From an uncultured beta proteobacterium (lineage in GTDB: Bacteria > Pseudomonadota > Gammaproteobacteria > Burkholderiales > Burkholderiaceae), in NCBI GenBank assembly GCA_903821995.1, contig CAIJNI010000040.1, positions 62,001-126,000 on the forward strand: a stretch of 64,000 nt of DNA, in the 5' to 3' direction. How positions within the stretch are numbered: position 1 is the first letter of the stretch; the number at the start of each line of letters is the position of its first letter. Under the pieces are notes generated by a model. It was not told the origin of the DNA, ran no database searches, and worked only from the letters and a program-made list of their open reading frames with translations. A program made the translations under genes and the position numbers. Positions 20,958 through 31,002 of this stretch are shown piece by piece.

Positions 20958-23351
20958 ATGATTCGTATAATAAAAGGGTCTGAGAATTCAATGTCAAAAT
21001 TTCGCCTTTTTCACCCCCATATATCAGCACATCCTCTTTTTTCAGGGTGTAAAGCGATCTATTTAATTATTGCATGCTGCATTCAAATTCCTGCTTTAGC
21101 AATTGAATCATCTGATCAACAAGGACTTCCTTTAAAGCTAGACGATCAATTACAAGTTAGAGGCGATTTACAAGATGATAAAGCTTTGATATTCACATCT
21201 GCTCAAAAGGTTGAAGGCGTAAACGATAGAACAATGAATCTGATTGGGAAGGCTGAGATTCGTAAAAATGGCACGGTAGTCAAGGGTGATCAAATCAATT
21301 ATGACCTAGATACAGATATTGCGGATGTTGAAGGTAATGCCCTCTATAGCAATAGTTCGACTTTATTTAAGGGGCCACGCGGAAAACTTAAGCTGGATAC
21401 TAAGCAAGGCTGGATTGAGAAGCCTAACTACGAGCTAAAAACAGCAAGAAGCTCTGGCAAAGCTGAAAGAGCTGATTTCTTGAACGAAGATCAGACTTTA
21501 TTCTCTAAACCAAGCTATTCAACCTGTGAGCCAGGGCATTTGGATTGGTATTTCTCATCAAGTGAAATGTTGAGCGATCAGGCTGAAAATGATATAAGTG
21601 GCAAAAATGGCACCCTGCATTTCTTTAATGTGCCAGTATTTTATATGCCTTATTTTTCCTTTCCTCTTTCCGGGGAGAGAAGGTCCGGATTACTTGCCCC
21701 AACTATTGGACTTACCTCAAATAATGGCGTTGACATTACAACGCCCTACTATTTGAATATTGCACCAAATCGTGATTTAACCATTTATTCAAGATATTTA
21801 TCTCTGCGAGGGGAGCAATTGGGGGGTGAATATCGATACCTTGAGCCAACTTCTTCCGGAGTATTTCAGGCTGAGTTCCTTCCGAACGATGCTATTTTAC
21901 AGACAAATCGCTGGGAATATAGTTGGCGACATGTCCAGGCGGTTGCGCCAGGGGTAATTGCTTACGCCAACATCAATCGTGTTTCGGATGATTTTTATGC
22001 GGATGATTTAACGCGCACAGTTGGACAAGCAGCAGTTTCACGTCAACTTACGCAAGAAGCTGGTGTGAATTATGGTTATCAAGGCTGGAATTTTTTAACC
22101 CGTGTCGTTAAATATCAGACCTTACAACCAGACCCACTGAACCTTGTTCTACCGCCATATGATATTGAGCCATCTCTCAATGCCTCTTATCGTAATATGA
22201 ATTGGCATGGGTCAGATCTATCTTTTATGGGGAACTTTACTCGCTTTACTTATAGTGGACCTCTGGATGCCCCAGGTGCGGCCATACCAAATAGAGGTTA
22301 CCAAGCTGCTGAGAGGGAATTTATAAAAACCAGTTTGACTTATCCACTGTTGCTAACGCCTGGATATTACATTACCCCTAAAATCACACTTAGGGCAAAC
22401 AGTTATAACTTAGAGCCTAATTCAAACTACTCAGCTCTATCTCAAAGCTTTGTATTGCCAACTACAAGTTTAGATGCAGGCTTATTTTTTGAGAGGGCAG
22501 CCAATGAAATGAAGCCTATTTTTGGCCGTAATATGTTAATGACATTTGAGCCCAGAATATATTATGTGTATACACCGTATGTAGACCAAAGCCAAATTCC
22601 ACTATTTGATACAGGGTCAATGGGCTTTGGAATTGCCCAGATTTTTTCTGAGAATACTTTTGTTGGAAATGACCGAATAGCTGATAGCAATAAGATTACA
22701 ACGGGTGTTACATCTCGATTACTTGATGCGGATACAGGTATTGAGCGAGTTCGCTTCGTAGTTGCTCAACGCCTTGACTTATCTGGCCAACAAGTTGGTT
22801 TATATGGTAACCAGACAGCGGTACCTTCTTATTCAGACTTGCTTTTTGGAATGTCCACACGCTTAGCGGGTAATATCAATTTGGATTATGCTGAGCAATA
22901 CAATACAAACCTTCAAAGATCAGTTCAAGAAGCTATTACCGCCAGTTGGAGGCCTGCACCAAGGAAAATGTTGAATTTTAGCTATCGCTATAACTTTGAT
23001 CCTAATATATTAGATACAACAATATATCAATATGAGGTTTCTGGGCAATGGCCGATTACAAAGTCGGTTTATGCTATAGGACGTTGGAATTTTGATAAAG
23101 TATCGCAACTCACATTAAATACTTTAGTGGGAATTGAGTATGATCAGGATTGCTGGGTAGCAAGAGTTGCAATTAATCGGTTTGTTAATCCTTCTCTAAT
23201 AGCAACCTCGCAAATTTTCTTTCAAATCGAGTTTAAAGGTTTAACAGGTGTAGGGAATAATCCGATTAATATCATTAAAATGAATATTCCAGGTTATATT
23301 CCGGTAGATCAGAAGCCGACCCCGCTTTCACGCTTTGAAGTATATGAGTAA
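20958..23351 (+). CDS. lptD: LPS-assembly protein LptD
   Basis: OstA-like N-terminal repeats, 'DWYFSSSEM', 'FYMPYFSFPLSGERRSGLLAPTIG', C-terminal beta-barrel, conserved Cys; real start may be ATG 20991. Confidence 0.93.
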   Translation: MIRIIKGSENSMSKFRLFHPHISAHPLFSGCKAIYLIIACCIQIPALAIESSDQQGLPLKLDDQLQVRGDLQDDKALIFTSAQKVEGVNDRTMNLIGKAEIRKNGTVVKGDQINYDLDTDIADVEGNALYSNSSTLFKGPRGKLKLDTKQGWIEKPNYELKTARSSGKAERADFLNEDQTLFSKPSYSTCEPGHLDWYFSSSEMLSDQAENDISGKNGTLHFFNVPVFYMPYFSFPLSGERRSGLLAPTIGLTSNNGVDITTPYYLNIAPNRDLTIYSRYLSLRGEQLGGEYRYLEPTSSGVFQAEFLPNDAILQTNRWEYSWRHVQAVAPGVIAYANINRVSDDFYADDLTRTVGQAAVSRQLTQEAGVNYGYQGWNFLTRVVKYQTLQPDPLNLVLPPYDIEPSLNASYRNMNWHGSDLSFMGNFTRFTYSGPLDAPGAAIPNRGYQAAEREFIKTSLTYPLLLTPGYYITPKITLRANSYNLEPNSNYSALSQSFVLPTTSLDAGLFFERAANEMKPIFGRNMLMTFEPRIYYVYTPYVDQSQIPLFDTGSMGFGIAQIFSENTFVGNDRIADSNKITTGVTSRLLDADTGIERVRFVVAQRLDLSGQQVGLYGNQTAVPSYSDLLFGMSTRLAGNINLDYAEQYNTNLQRSVQEAITASWRPAPRKMLNFSYRYNFDPNILDTTIYQYEVSGQWPITKSVYAIGRWNFDKVSQLTLNTLVGIEYDQDCWVARVAINRFVNPSLIATSQIFFQIEFKGLTGVGNNPINIIKMNIPGYIPVDQKPTPLSRFEVYE

Positions 23352-23397
23352 GTTTTACTTAATAATGACTAGGAAAAAAGTTGCTTTAATAACATTT

Positions 23398-24867
23398 ATG
23401 AACATACATTTAAAACCACAATACTCATGTTCTATAAAAAGCATCACTTTAGTTTTCTTGGTGAGCTTTTTGTCAAATCTATCATTGGCGGCAAGTGCAA
23501 AACAGCAAACTTCTCAAGACATTCCTAAAATTGAAGTAAAAGAGGTTTCAGTGGGTGATAAGCCATTAATAGCAAAGCAATCGAACGATGTAGATCGAGT
23601 TATTGCGGTAGTCAATAGGGAGGTAATTACCCAACGTGAATTGGAAATGCAAATTAAATTTGTTAAGAACCAATATGTCGAAAATAAACAGCCATTACCT
23701 GCGGAACTAGAGTTAGAAAAAAGAGCCTTGAACCAAATTGTTAATGAAAAGATTATGTATCAAGAAGGTGCTTCTAGGGGCATGAGGGTGCCTGATATTG
23801 AGCTTAATGGGATTATTGATAATCAAGCTATCCAGGCTAAATTATCGACGGAAGACTTTAAAAAAAATATTGAGTCAAGGGGTATTAAGTTTTCCTTGTA
23901 CAGAGAAAATTTGAGACGAGAGGTTGTTGTTGCTCGGCTAAAAGAGAGGGAAGTCGATAGTAAAGTGAAGGTTACGGATGAAGACGTAGAGAACTATTTG
24001 CAATCTAGATTAATAGGAGCAATGGGTGGATCGAACTCCCAAGCTGAAGCCATTAACTTGGCTCAACTGTTAATCCCAGTTCTCGAAGGCGCAACAGCTC
24101 AAGAGGTTGAACTCGCTAAAGAAAAAGGTGAAAAATTTCTTAGCCAAGCAACTTTGGAGAGAGATTTTCTTCAGTTTTTATCTAGAGTTACAAAAGAGGA
24201 CCCAAGCCTAAATGGGCAAAACTTAGGCTATAGAACGCTGGATCGATTGCCTCAGATTTTTGTAGATGCAGCTGAAAATTTGAGCCCTGGACAAGTATAT
24301 TTGAAACTGATTAAAACCCCAGCTGGATTTCATATTATTAAATTATTAGATCGTAAGGGTGGCAAGCCGCCAGAAAATGTGTCTAAAAGTTTAACAACGA
24401 TTAAGATCTCCGAAAATGAAATTCGACATCTTCTTGTTTTGAATAATTCAGAAGTAAAAGAATCTGAAGTTTTAAGACGATTAAATACCTTTAGAGATCA
24501 GGTCCGCGCCAAAGTTATCGATTTTGGATCTATTGCAAAGAAACATTCAGAAGATGGAACGACGGCGCCTAATGGAGGTTATATTGGTTGGAGATCACCT
24601 GGACAATTGCCACCCGAAATGGAAATAGCTATTTCTAAATTAAATAAAGGTGAAATATCCGATCCTATTAAAACTGACTATGGGTGGCATTTGATTCAAC
24701 TGATCAACCATCGTGAGACAGAGTTGAATCCATCTCAGCAAAAAGAGATTGCAAGAGCAAACCTAAGGCAGTCTAAGTTACAACAGGCCTTGATTAATTG
24801 GGTGATGGAATTGCGAGATACTGCGACAATTGAGTTACGTGAGCCTTATACTGATTACCTCAAATAA
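23398..24867 (+). CDS. surA: Periplasmic peptidyl-prolyl isomerase/chaperone SurA
   Basis: 'VDRVIAVVNREVITQRELE', two parvulin domains ('YIGWRSPGQLPPEME...DYGWHLIQLINHRE'); ORF extends upstream to 23335, start chosen to give a signal peptide. Confidence 0.9.
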   Translation: MNIHLKPQYSCSIKSITLVFLVSFLSNLSLAASAKQQTSQDIPKIEVKEVSVGDKPLIAKQSNDVDRVIAVVNREVITQRELEMQIKFVKNQYVENKQPLPAELELEKRALNQIVNEKIMYQEGASRGMRVPDIELNGIIDNQAIQAKLSTEDFKKNIESRGIKFSLYRENLRREVVVARLKEREVDSKVKVTDEDVENYLQSRLIGAMGGSNSQAEAINLAQLLIPVLEGATAQEVELAKEKGEKFLSQATLERDFLQFLSRVTKEDPSLNGQNLGYRTLDRLPQIFVDAAENLSPGQVYLKLIKTPAGFHIIKLLDRKGGKPPENVSKSLTTIKISENEIRHLLVLNNSEVKESEVLRRLNTFRDQVRAKVIDFGSIAKKHSEDGTTAPNGGYIGWRSPGQLPPEMEIAISKLNKGEISDPIKTDYGWHLIQLINHRETELNPSQQKEIARANLRQSKLQQALINWVMELRDTATIELREPYTDYLK

Positions 24868-24870
24868 AAA

Positions 24871-25839
24871 TTGATGACTAAGTCAACGCATTTGGTAATT
24901 ACTTCAGGGGAACCAGCAGGTATTGGACCTGAAGTTGCTGTAAAAGCCGCGATTAAATTTTTAAAAAGTCACCCCAATCTTAAAATTTCAATCCTTGGAG
25001 ATGAATCCCTTTTTGATTCTTCAGTCTTTGAAGCAGGGCGTTTAGAACTAATTCATCATTCATTGACTGAGCCCGCAGTCAATGGAAAGCTAAATCCCAA
25101 AAATGCACCCTATGTGATTGAACTTCTAGACTATGCTGTTAGTGGTTGTATCAAAAAAGAATTTCATGCAATGGTTACCGCACCCATTCACAAGGGCAAT
25201 ATTAATACAGGCGGGATTCCTTTTAGTGGTCATACTGAGTATTTAGCTCATAAAGCTAATCAATCCTTAGTTGTGATGATGCTTTGTGGGACAGCTAATT
25301 TTGGGCTTGAGAGTAAGCCAAGTATGTTAAGAGTTGCGCTTGCTACTACGCATCATCCATTAATTAAAGTGCCTCAATTGATTACCCAAGATTTATTAGA
25401 GAAATGTATTCAAATCATCAATGATGATCTTATTCATCAATTTGGGATTACCACGCCACGAATTAAAGTGGCAGGCCTAAATCCTCACGCTGGAGAAGGT
25501 GGTTATTTAGGGCGCGAAGAAATAGAGATCATACAACCTGCAATTCAGTCGATGCAAAAAAAAGGTATCCAAGTTATGGGGCCCTATCCAGCAGACACAA
25601 TGTTTGACGCCCTTGAACTGCATCAAGTCGATGTTTTTCTGGCGATGTACCATGACCAAGGTCTAGCCCCATTTAAATTTGCAAGTTTTGGCAAAGGTGT
25701 AAACGTAACATTAGGGTTACCATTTATTCGAACGTCAGTTGATCATGGGACTGCCTTAGAAATTTCTGGTAAGAATATGGCTAACTATCAAAGTATGTAC
25801 GAGGCTTTAGAGTTAGCCGCGCACTTAGCGCATCATTAG
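24871..25839 (+). CDS. pdxA: 4-hydroxythreonine-4-phosphate dehydrogenase
   Basis: 'ITSGEPAGIGPEVAVKA', 'AGLNPHAGEGGYLGREE', 'MYHDQGLAPFKF'. Confidence 0.95.
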   Translation: MMTKSTHLVITSGEPAGIGPEVAVKAAIKFLKSHPNLKISILGDESLFDSSVFEAGRLELIHHSLTEPAVNGKLNPKNAPYVIELLDYAVSGCIKKEFHAMVTAPIHKGNINTGGIPFSGHTEYLAHKANQSLVVMMLCGTANFGLESKPSMLRVALATTHHPLIKVPQLITQDLLEKCIQIINDDLIHQFGITTPRIKVAGLNPHAGEGGYLGREEIEIIQPAIQSMQKKGIQVMGPYPADTMFDALELHQVDVFLAMYHDQGLAPFKFASFGKGVNVTLGLPFIRTSVDHGTALEISGKNMANYQSMYEALELAAHLAHH

Positions 25840-25840
25840 T

Positions 25841-26647
25841 ATGGCACACCAAGCGCGCAAAAGATTTGGACAACACTTTTTAGTCGATGGCCATATTATC
25901 CAATCGATCATTGCTCTAATACGCCCTGATTTTGAAGATCAAGTAATAGAAATTGGACCGGGTTTAGGCGCAATGACTTTGCCGTTATTAGGCGAATTAC
26001 GGCAAATGGATGTTGTAGAAATTGATCGAGATTTAGTTAAATTTTGGGAAAGCAAAAACTTTCCTAATTTAAAGATTCATCAAGCAGATGCACTTAGCTT
26101 TAATTTTCAAGACTGGTGTAGTTTAGCTAAAAATAAATTGCATGATAGCTCTACTGGTAGGGTTAAGATTATCGGAAATTTACCCTATAACATTTCTTCA
26201 CCACTCCTTTTCCATTTGATGAGCGCGATTGAGTATGTGGATGAGCAAGTTTTTATGTTACAAAAAGAAGTTGTAGAAAGAATTGTTGCGCAGCCCGGAG
26301 ATTCCGAATATAGCCGTTTATCTGTGATGTTGCAAACCCGCTATCATGTTTCACTTTGTTTTGATGTGCCACCAAATTCCTTTTCACCGCCACCTAGAGT
26401 TGATTCAGCAATGGTGTCGATGTACCCAAAGGAGCAATTAGAAATTTCTAAGAAGGTATGGGAAAGTTTAGAAAAAGTTGTAGCTCAAGCTTTTTCGCAA
26501 CGAAGAAAGGTGTTGGCAAATAACTTGGCACCTTATCGTGACATACTGCAATTAGATGCCCATGTTTTGAGGCTTCGTGCGCAGGACATCCCAATTCAGG
26601 ATTATTTGGACTGGGCGACGCGCTTGGCTAATGCTTCGGCAGAATAA
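25841..26647 (+). CDS. rsmA: 16S rRNA dimethyladenosine transferase
   Basis: 'RKRFGQHFLVDGHII', 'VIEIGPGLGAMT', 'IIGNLPYNISSPLLFHL'. Confidence 0.95.
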   Translation: MAHQARKRFGQHFLVDGHIIQSIIALIRPDFEDQVIEIGPGLGAMTLPLLGELRQMDVVEIDRDLVKFWESKNFPNLKIHQADALSFNFQDWCSLAKNKLHDSSTGRVKIIGNLPYNISSPLLFHLMSAIEYVDEQVFMLQKEVVERIVAQPGDSEYSRLSVMLQTRYHVSLCFDVPPNSFSPPPRVDSAMVSMYPKEQLEISKKVWESLEKVVAQAFSQRRKVLANNLAPYRDILQLDAHVLRLRAQDIPIQDYLDWATRLANASAE

Positions 26648-27372
26648 GAAGCTCGATCGATTTGATGCATTTCGGCTTCAATCCAAGTCTCTACTTCACG
26701 ATGAACGATGTTAGCTACTTTATCTTTTGTTGAAATCGGCGGACCAATCGATACCGTGACGGTTCCAGGATATTTTAAAAAACTGCCTTTAGGCCAAACG
26801 TGCCCTGCATTATGCGCAATCGGGAGGATGTAAGCCTTAGTGTCAACCGCTAAACGAGAGCCTCCTTTTTTATAGGGCAAAAATTCCCCTACCGCAATAC
26901 GAGTCCCTTCGGGGTAGATAATAATCCAGCGACCATCAGCAAGCCTTTTTCGTCCCTGTTCAGCAACCATTAAGGCTGCTTTATCAGACTTTGAACGATC
27001 TATATGGATCATGCCTAACATTCCTAAGACCCATCCAAAAAAAGGAATATGGAGAAGTTCTTTTTTAAGTACAAAGCACAATTGTTTGGGAAAAATTGCT
27101 ATAAAAGCAATTGTTTCCCAAGCGGATTGGTGCTTAGATAGAAGGATAACGGGTTCATTCATCATCTTAGTTATATATTCAAGACCTTTTATTTCGTAAT
27201 GAATATTACAAAAGACCCGCAACATCAGCATGACTGTTTTATTCCAAAACCTAGTGTAGTTATATCGCACTATAAGAGACAAGAAAGGGAAAAAGAGTAA
27301 GCAACTGACGGCAAATAAGATTGTAAAGACAGCAAGAATTGATAAAAAGAATGCAGAGCGAATATAAATCAT
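26602..27372 (-). CDS. 1-acyl-sn-glycerol-3-phosphate acyltransferase, PlsC family
   Basis: 'ILLSKHQSAWET' (HX4D-like, here HX4E), 'WIIIYPEGTRIA'. Confidence 0.87.
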   Translation of the reverse strand: MIYIRSAFFLSILAVFTILFAVSCLLFFPFLSLIVRYNYTRFWNKTVMLMLRVFCNIHYEIKGLEYITKMMNEPVILLSKHQSAWETIAFIAIFPKQLCFVLKKELLHIPFFGWVLGMLGMIHIDRSKSDKAALMVAEQGRKRLADGRWIIIYPEGTRIAVGEFLPYKKGGSRLAVDTKAYILPIAHNAGHVWPKGSFLKYPGTVTVSIGPPISTKDKVANIVHREVETWIEAEMHQIDRASYSAEALAKRVAQSK

Positions 27373-27932
27373 TACTCTATTTCTAAGAAGTGATTTGCAA
27401 AGTCTTCAAGATTTGAATGAATTGCGGTATAAGGTGGTAGATCACCTGAAGATCTTGTTTTTAGGCCATTGCCAGTCAAAACTAAATGTGGATTAGCGCC
27501 TAGTGTCACTGCGCCAATTAAGTCTCGTAATGAATCTCCAACGATAGGAACTCCTTTGAGGGATGCACCTAAATCAAAACGTTTTATGATTTCAAGGTAC
27601 ATACCAATTTTGGGTTTTCTGCATTGACATAAATCCTCCGCAATATGAGGGCAATAGAATATAGCGGCAATTTCGCCGCCCAATCTAGCCAATTGCTTAT
27701 GCATTTTTTCATGGATAGCATTTAAGGTATCCACATCAAATAATCTTCTTCCGATGCCAGATTGATTTGTGGCAATAACAACATGATAGCCAGCTTGGTT
27801 TAATTGAGAAATCGCCTCAAGGCTTCCTGGGATCGCTTCCCATTCATCTGCAGATTTAATATATTGATCGCTATCGTAATTAATAACACCATCACGATCA
27901 AGAATAATAATTTTTTTAGAATTTAGTTTCAT
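27372..27932 (-). CDS. gmhB: D-glycero-beta-D-manno-heptose 1,7-bisphosphate 7-phosphatase
   Basis: 'IILDRDGVINYDSDQYIKSADEWEAIPGSLEAI', 'VVIATNQSGIGR', 'CRKPKIGM' with Zn-binding Cys/His. Confidence 0.9.
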   Translation of the reverse strand: MKLNSKKIIILDRDGVINYDSDQYIKSADEWEAIPGSLEAISQLNQAGYHVVIATNQSGIGRRLFDVDTLNAIHEKMHKQLARLGGEIAAIFYCPHIAEDLCQCRKPKIGMYLEIIKRFDLGASLKGVPIVGDSLRDLIGAVTLGANPHLVLTGNGLKTRSSGDLPPYTAIHSNLEDFANHFLEIE

Positions 27933-30085
27933 TGTGCTAGCTTACTAAGATCCGCTATTTGATTCATTTGAGTAAATAAGTTTTTTAAAATAGTGATCCG
28001 GTTATTTCTTAGATCGATATTAGGGTCCATGACCATGACTTCATCAAAGAAGTCGTTCACAGGTAAGTGAAGAGTAGCTATTAAGGAGAGATAGTCTTCG
28101 AATTTTTTTTCTGTAAAAGCGATAGTCATCTCAGGAGATATCTTCTCTATACCTTTAAATAAATTTATTTCTGCAGGGATTATTAGTAGATTAAGATTGA
28201 CTTCTTGAGTTGTAGGCAAATCGGATATTTTTTTGAGAATATTGCCAATACGTTTATTTGCATTAGCTAGATCAGCAGACTCTGGAAGTAATGAGAATTG
28301 GTGAACCGCATGAAGTTTCCCCGGCAAATCGCACAATAAATAGGGCTCTAAAGATAAAATCGCATCAATCTCATTTGTAGAATAGGTATTACCTCCAAAA
28401 TCTTTAAGGTAGGTTTTTAATCTATCATAAATGAATTGTTGAATTCCTGAAATGATTGATTGGGAGTCTATTTCTAGGGTAGTAAATCTTGAAAGTGTAA
28501 CTTGGAGAAGTTCAATAATAGATAGAGATAGGTTTTTTTCTATTAATAGTCTGCAAATACCTAGAGCATGTCGACGTAATGCAAAAGGATCTTTTTCGCC
28601 TGTCGGATGTAACCCAATGCTCCAAATGCCAACGTGTGTTTCTAGCTTATCAGCTAACGCTAAAACTGTACCAGTATAGGTTTTGGGTAAATCATCGCCA
28701 GCAAACCTAGGCATATAGTGCTCTGAACAGGCCTCAGCAACTTCAGCGACTTCCCCATCATGATAGGCATAGTAGGTTCCCATGGTGCCTTGTAGCTCAG
28801 GGAATTCGGACACCATATCCGTTAATAAATCTGTCTTCGCAAGAGTTGCTGCTCGTGAAGTGTATTCAACTAAATGGGGTGATACGGACTTGAGATTGGG
28901 TAATTCAAGAACCATATTAGCAATATGTGAAGCAATTTCTTTCACACGTTGGCACCTTAGGTATTGACTACCAAGTTTGTTATGGTAAGTAACCTGCTCT
29001 AAATCTTTGACGCGACTTGCTAATGTTCTTTTCTTATCTTGAGTATAGAAAAACTTGGCATCAGCTAAACGAGGTCGAATGACTCTTTCATTCCCCGAAA
29101 TAATAGCGTCTGGACGAGTTGTCTCAATATTTGAAACAATCAAAAATTGGTTAATTAACTTTCCTTCATGATTAGTGAGCGCAAAATATTTTTGATTTGT
29201 TTGCATTGTTAAAATAAGACACTCTTGCGGGACTTCTAAAAATTCTTTTTCAAAGCTACATTGATAAACTTGAGGCCACTCTACCAATGAGTTCACTTCT
29301 TCAAGGAGTGCCTGAGGCATAAGAACTTGACGAGAATTGGCAGCGCTATTGAGTTGGTTTTGTATTAATTCAAGCCGCTTTGAAAAATTAGGAATGACAT
29401 AACCAGTAGTTTCTAACTGTAATTCATAGTCACTTGCGTTAGAGATATTTAAATCCCCACTAGACAAGAAACGATGGCCTAAAGTTATTCTGCCAGCAAA
29501 TAGGCCCATTGCTTTAATAGGAAGGATGTCAGCGCCATAAAGAGCCACTAATCGATGTGCAGGCCTTACAAACGAAACATCAACTTCAGAATCTGTTCCA
29601 AAATTCAGTTGATAGCTCATCACTTTAGCGATGGGTAATTGTGTGAGACTAAAATCTAATGCTATTTGTGCCCCATCTGCAATATTTTTACCTGGTTTTG
29701 AAAAGTTAATGAAAAGAGATTCATTTTTCCCAATTCCAGATTTTTCCAAATCTGCAATCGGAAAATTACCCTGACCTAAGGAATTTAGCTTTTTCATTAA
29801 TGGAGGGGTTGCTTGTCCATTAGCATCAATGGCAATAGATACAGGCAACAATTTCTCCCGCATTTGAAAATCAGGCGCCACTTCTCGCACGTCTGATATT
29901 AAGACAGCAAGTCGTCGCGGTGTTGCGTAAGAATTATATTGAGAATCAGCCTTGACTAAGTCCAGTTCAACAAGTTTGGCAAAAATTGCCTGACTAAAAT
30001 TTTGACCAAGAAGTTTCAGAGACTTAGGTGGAAGTTCTTCGGTTAGTAACTCAATTAGGAGGGAGTTTTGTTTACTGGATGTCAT
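27929..30085 (-). CDS. glyS: Glycyl-tRNA synthetase beta subunit
   Basis: 'LLIELLTEELPPKSL', 'LTDMVSEFPELQGTMGTYYAYHDGE', 'PFALRRHALGICRLL'. Confidence 0.95.
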   Translation of the reverse strand: MTSSKQNSLLIELLTEELPPKSLKLLGQNFSQAIFAKLVELDLVKADSQYNSYATPRRLAVLISDVREVAPDFQMREKLLPVSIAIDANGQATPPLMKKLNSLGQGNFPIADLEKSGIGKNESLFINFSKPGKNIADGAQIALDFSLTQLPIAKVMSYQLNFGTDSEVDVSFVRPAHRLVALYGADILPIKAMGLFAGRITLGHRFLSSGDLNISNASDYELQLETTGYVIPNFSKRLELIQNQLNSAANSRQVLMPQALLEEVNSLVEWPQVYQCSFEKEFLEVPQECLILTMQTNQKYFALTNHEGKLINQFLIVSNIETTRPDAIISGNERVIRPRLADAKFFYTQDKKRTLASRVKDLEQVTYHNKLGSQYLRCQRVKEIASHIANMVLELPNLKSVSPHLVEYTSRAATLAKTDLLTDMVSEFPELQGTMGTYYAYHDGEVAEVAEACSEHYMPRFAGDDLPKTYTGTVLALADKLETHVGIWSIGLHPTGEKDPFALRRHALGICRLLIEKNLSLSIIELLQVTLSRFTTLEIDSQSIISGIQQFIYDRLKTYLKDFGGNTYSTNEIDAILSLEPYLLCDLPGKLHAVHQFSLLPESADLANANKRIGNILKKISDLPTTQEVNLNLLIIPAEINLFKGIEKISPEMTIAFTEKKFEDYLSLIATLHLPVNDFFDEVMVMDPNIDLRNNRITILKNLFTQMNQIADLSKLAQ

Positions 30086-30972
30086 TATGCTAAATCAATA
30101 TTTTTGGGCACCATTGGGAAGCCTAACTTTTCTCTGCTCTCAAAATAAGCTTGAGCAACTGCTCTTGATAGATTTCTGATTCGGCCAATATATGCGGCTC
30201 TTTCAGTTACAGAGATAGAACCTCTAGCATCTAACAGATTAAAAGTATGTGCCGCTTTTAAAACCATTTCATAAGCTGGTAATGCCAAGGGTAAGGTTAT
30301 TAATCGTTTAGCCTCAGATTCATAATTCGAAAACTGGTTAAATAAAAATTCGACATTTGAATACTCAAAGTTATACGCGGATTGCTCAACTTCATTTTGG
30401 TGGTAAACATCACCATAAGTTACGCCGTCTGACCATTGCAACTGGTAAATATTTTCACAGGATTGCAAGTACATGGCTAATCTTTCAATGCCATAGGTAA
30501 TTTCTCCCAAAATGGGCTTGCAATCTAAGCCGCCAACCTGTTGGAAGTAAGTGAACTGAGTCACTTCCATACCATTGAGCCACACCTCCCATCCTAGACC
30601 CCATGCACCTAGGGTTGGATTTTCCCAATTATCTTCGACAAAGCGGACATCATTTTCTTTTAAGTCTAGGCCAAGAGAGGCTAATGATCCAAGGTACAAA
30701 TCTAAAATATTTTCAGGAGCTGGTTTTAAGACAACTTGAAACTGATAGTAATGTTGTAGGCGATTAGGATTATCACCGTATCGACCATCTTTTGGTCTGC
30801 GTGAAGGCTGAACATAAGCAGCCTTCCAAGGTTCAGGACCAATAGCTCTAAGAAAGGTAGCCGTATGAGATGTCCCCGCACCAACTTCAAGATCAACAGG
30901 TTGCATTAAAGTGCACCCCTGTTTATTCCAGTAGTTTTGGAGATTAAGAATGATTTCTTGAAATGTCAACAT
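30085..30972 (-). CDS. glyQ: Glycyl-tRNA synthetase alpha subunit
   Basis: '[71 protein letters not shown]'. Confidence 0.97.
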   Translation of the reverse strand: MLTFQEIILNLQNYWNKQGCTLMQPVDLEVGAGTSHTATFLRAIGPEPWKAAYVQPSRRPKDGRYGDNPNRLQHYYQFQVVLKPAPENILDLYLGSLASLGLDLKENDVRFVEDNWENPTLGAWGLGWEVWLNGMEVTQFTYFQQVGGLDCKPILGEITYGIERLAMYLQSCENIYQLQWSDGVTYGDVYHQNEVEQSAYNFEYSNVEFLFNQFSNYESEAKRLITLPLALPAYEMVLKAAHTFNLLDARGSISVTERAAYIGRIRNLSRAVAQAYFESREKLGFPMVPKNIDLA

Positions 30973-31002
30973 AATGCAAGATTTTAACCCGTCAATTCCT
31001 AT

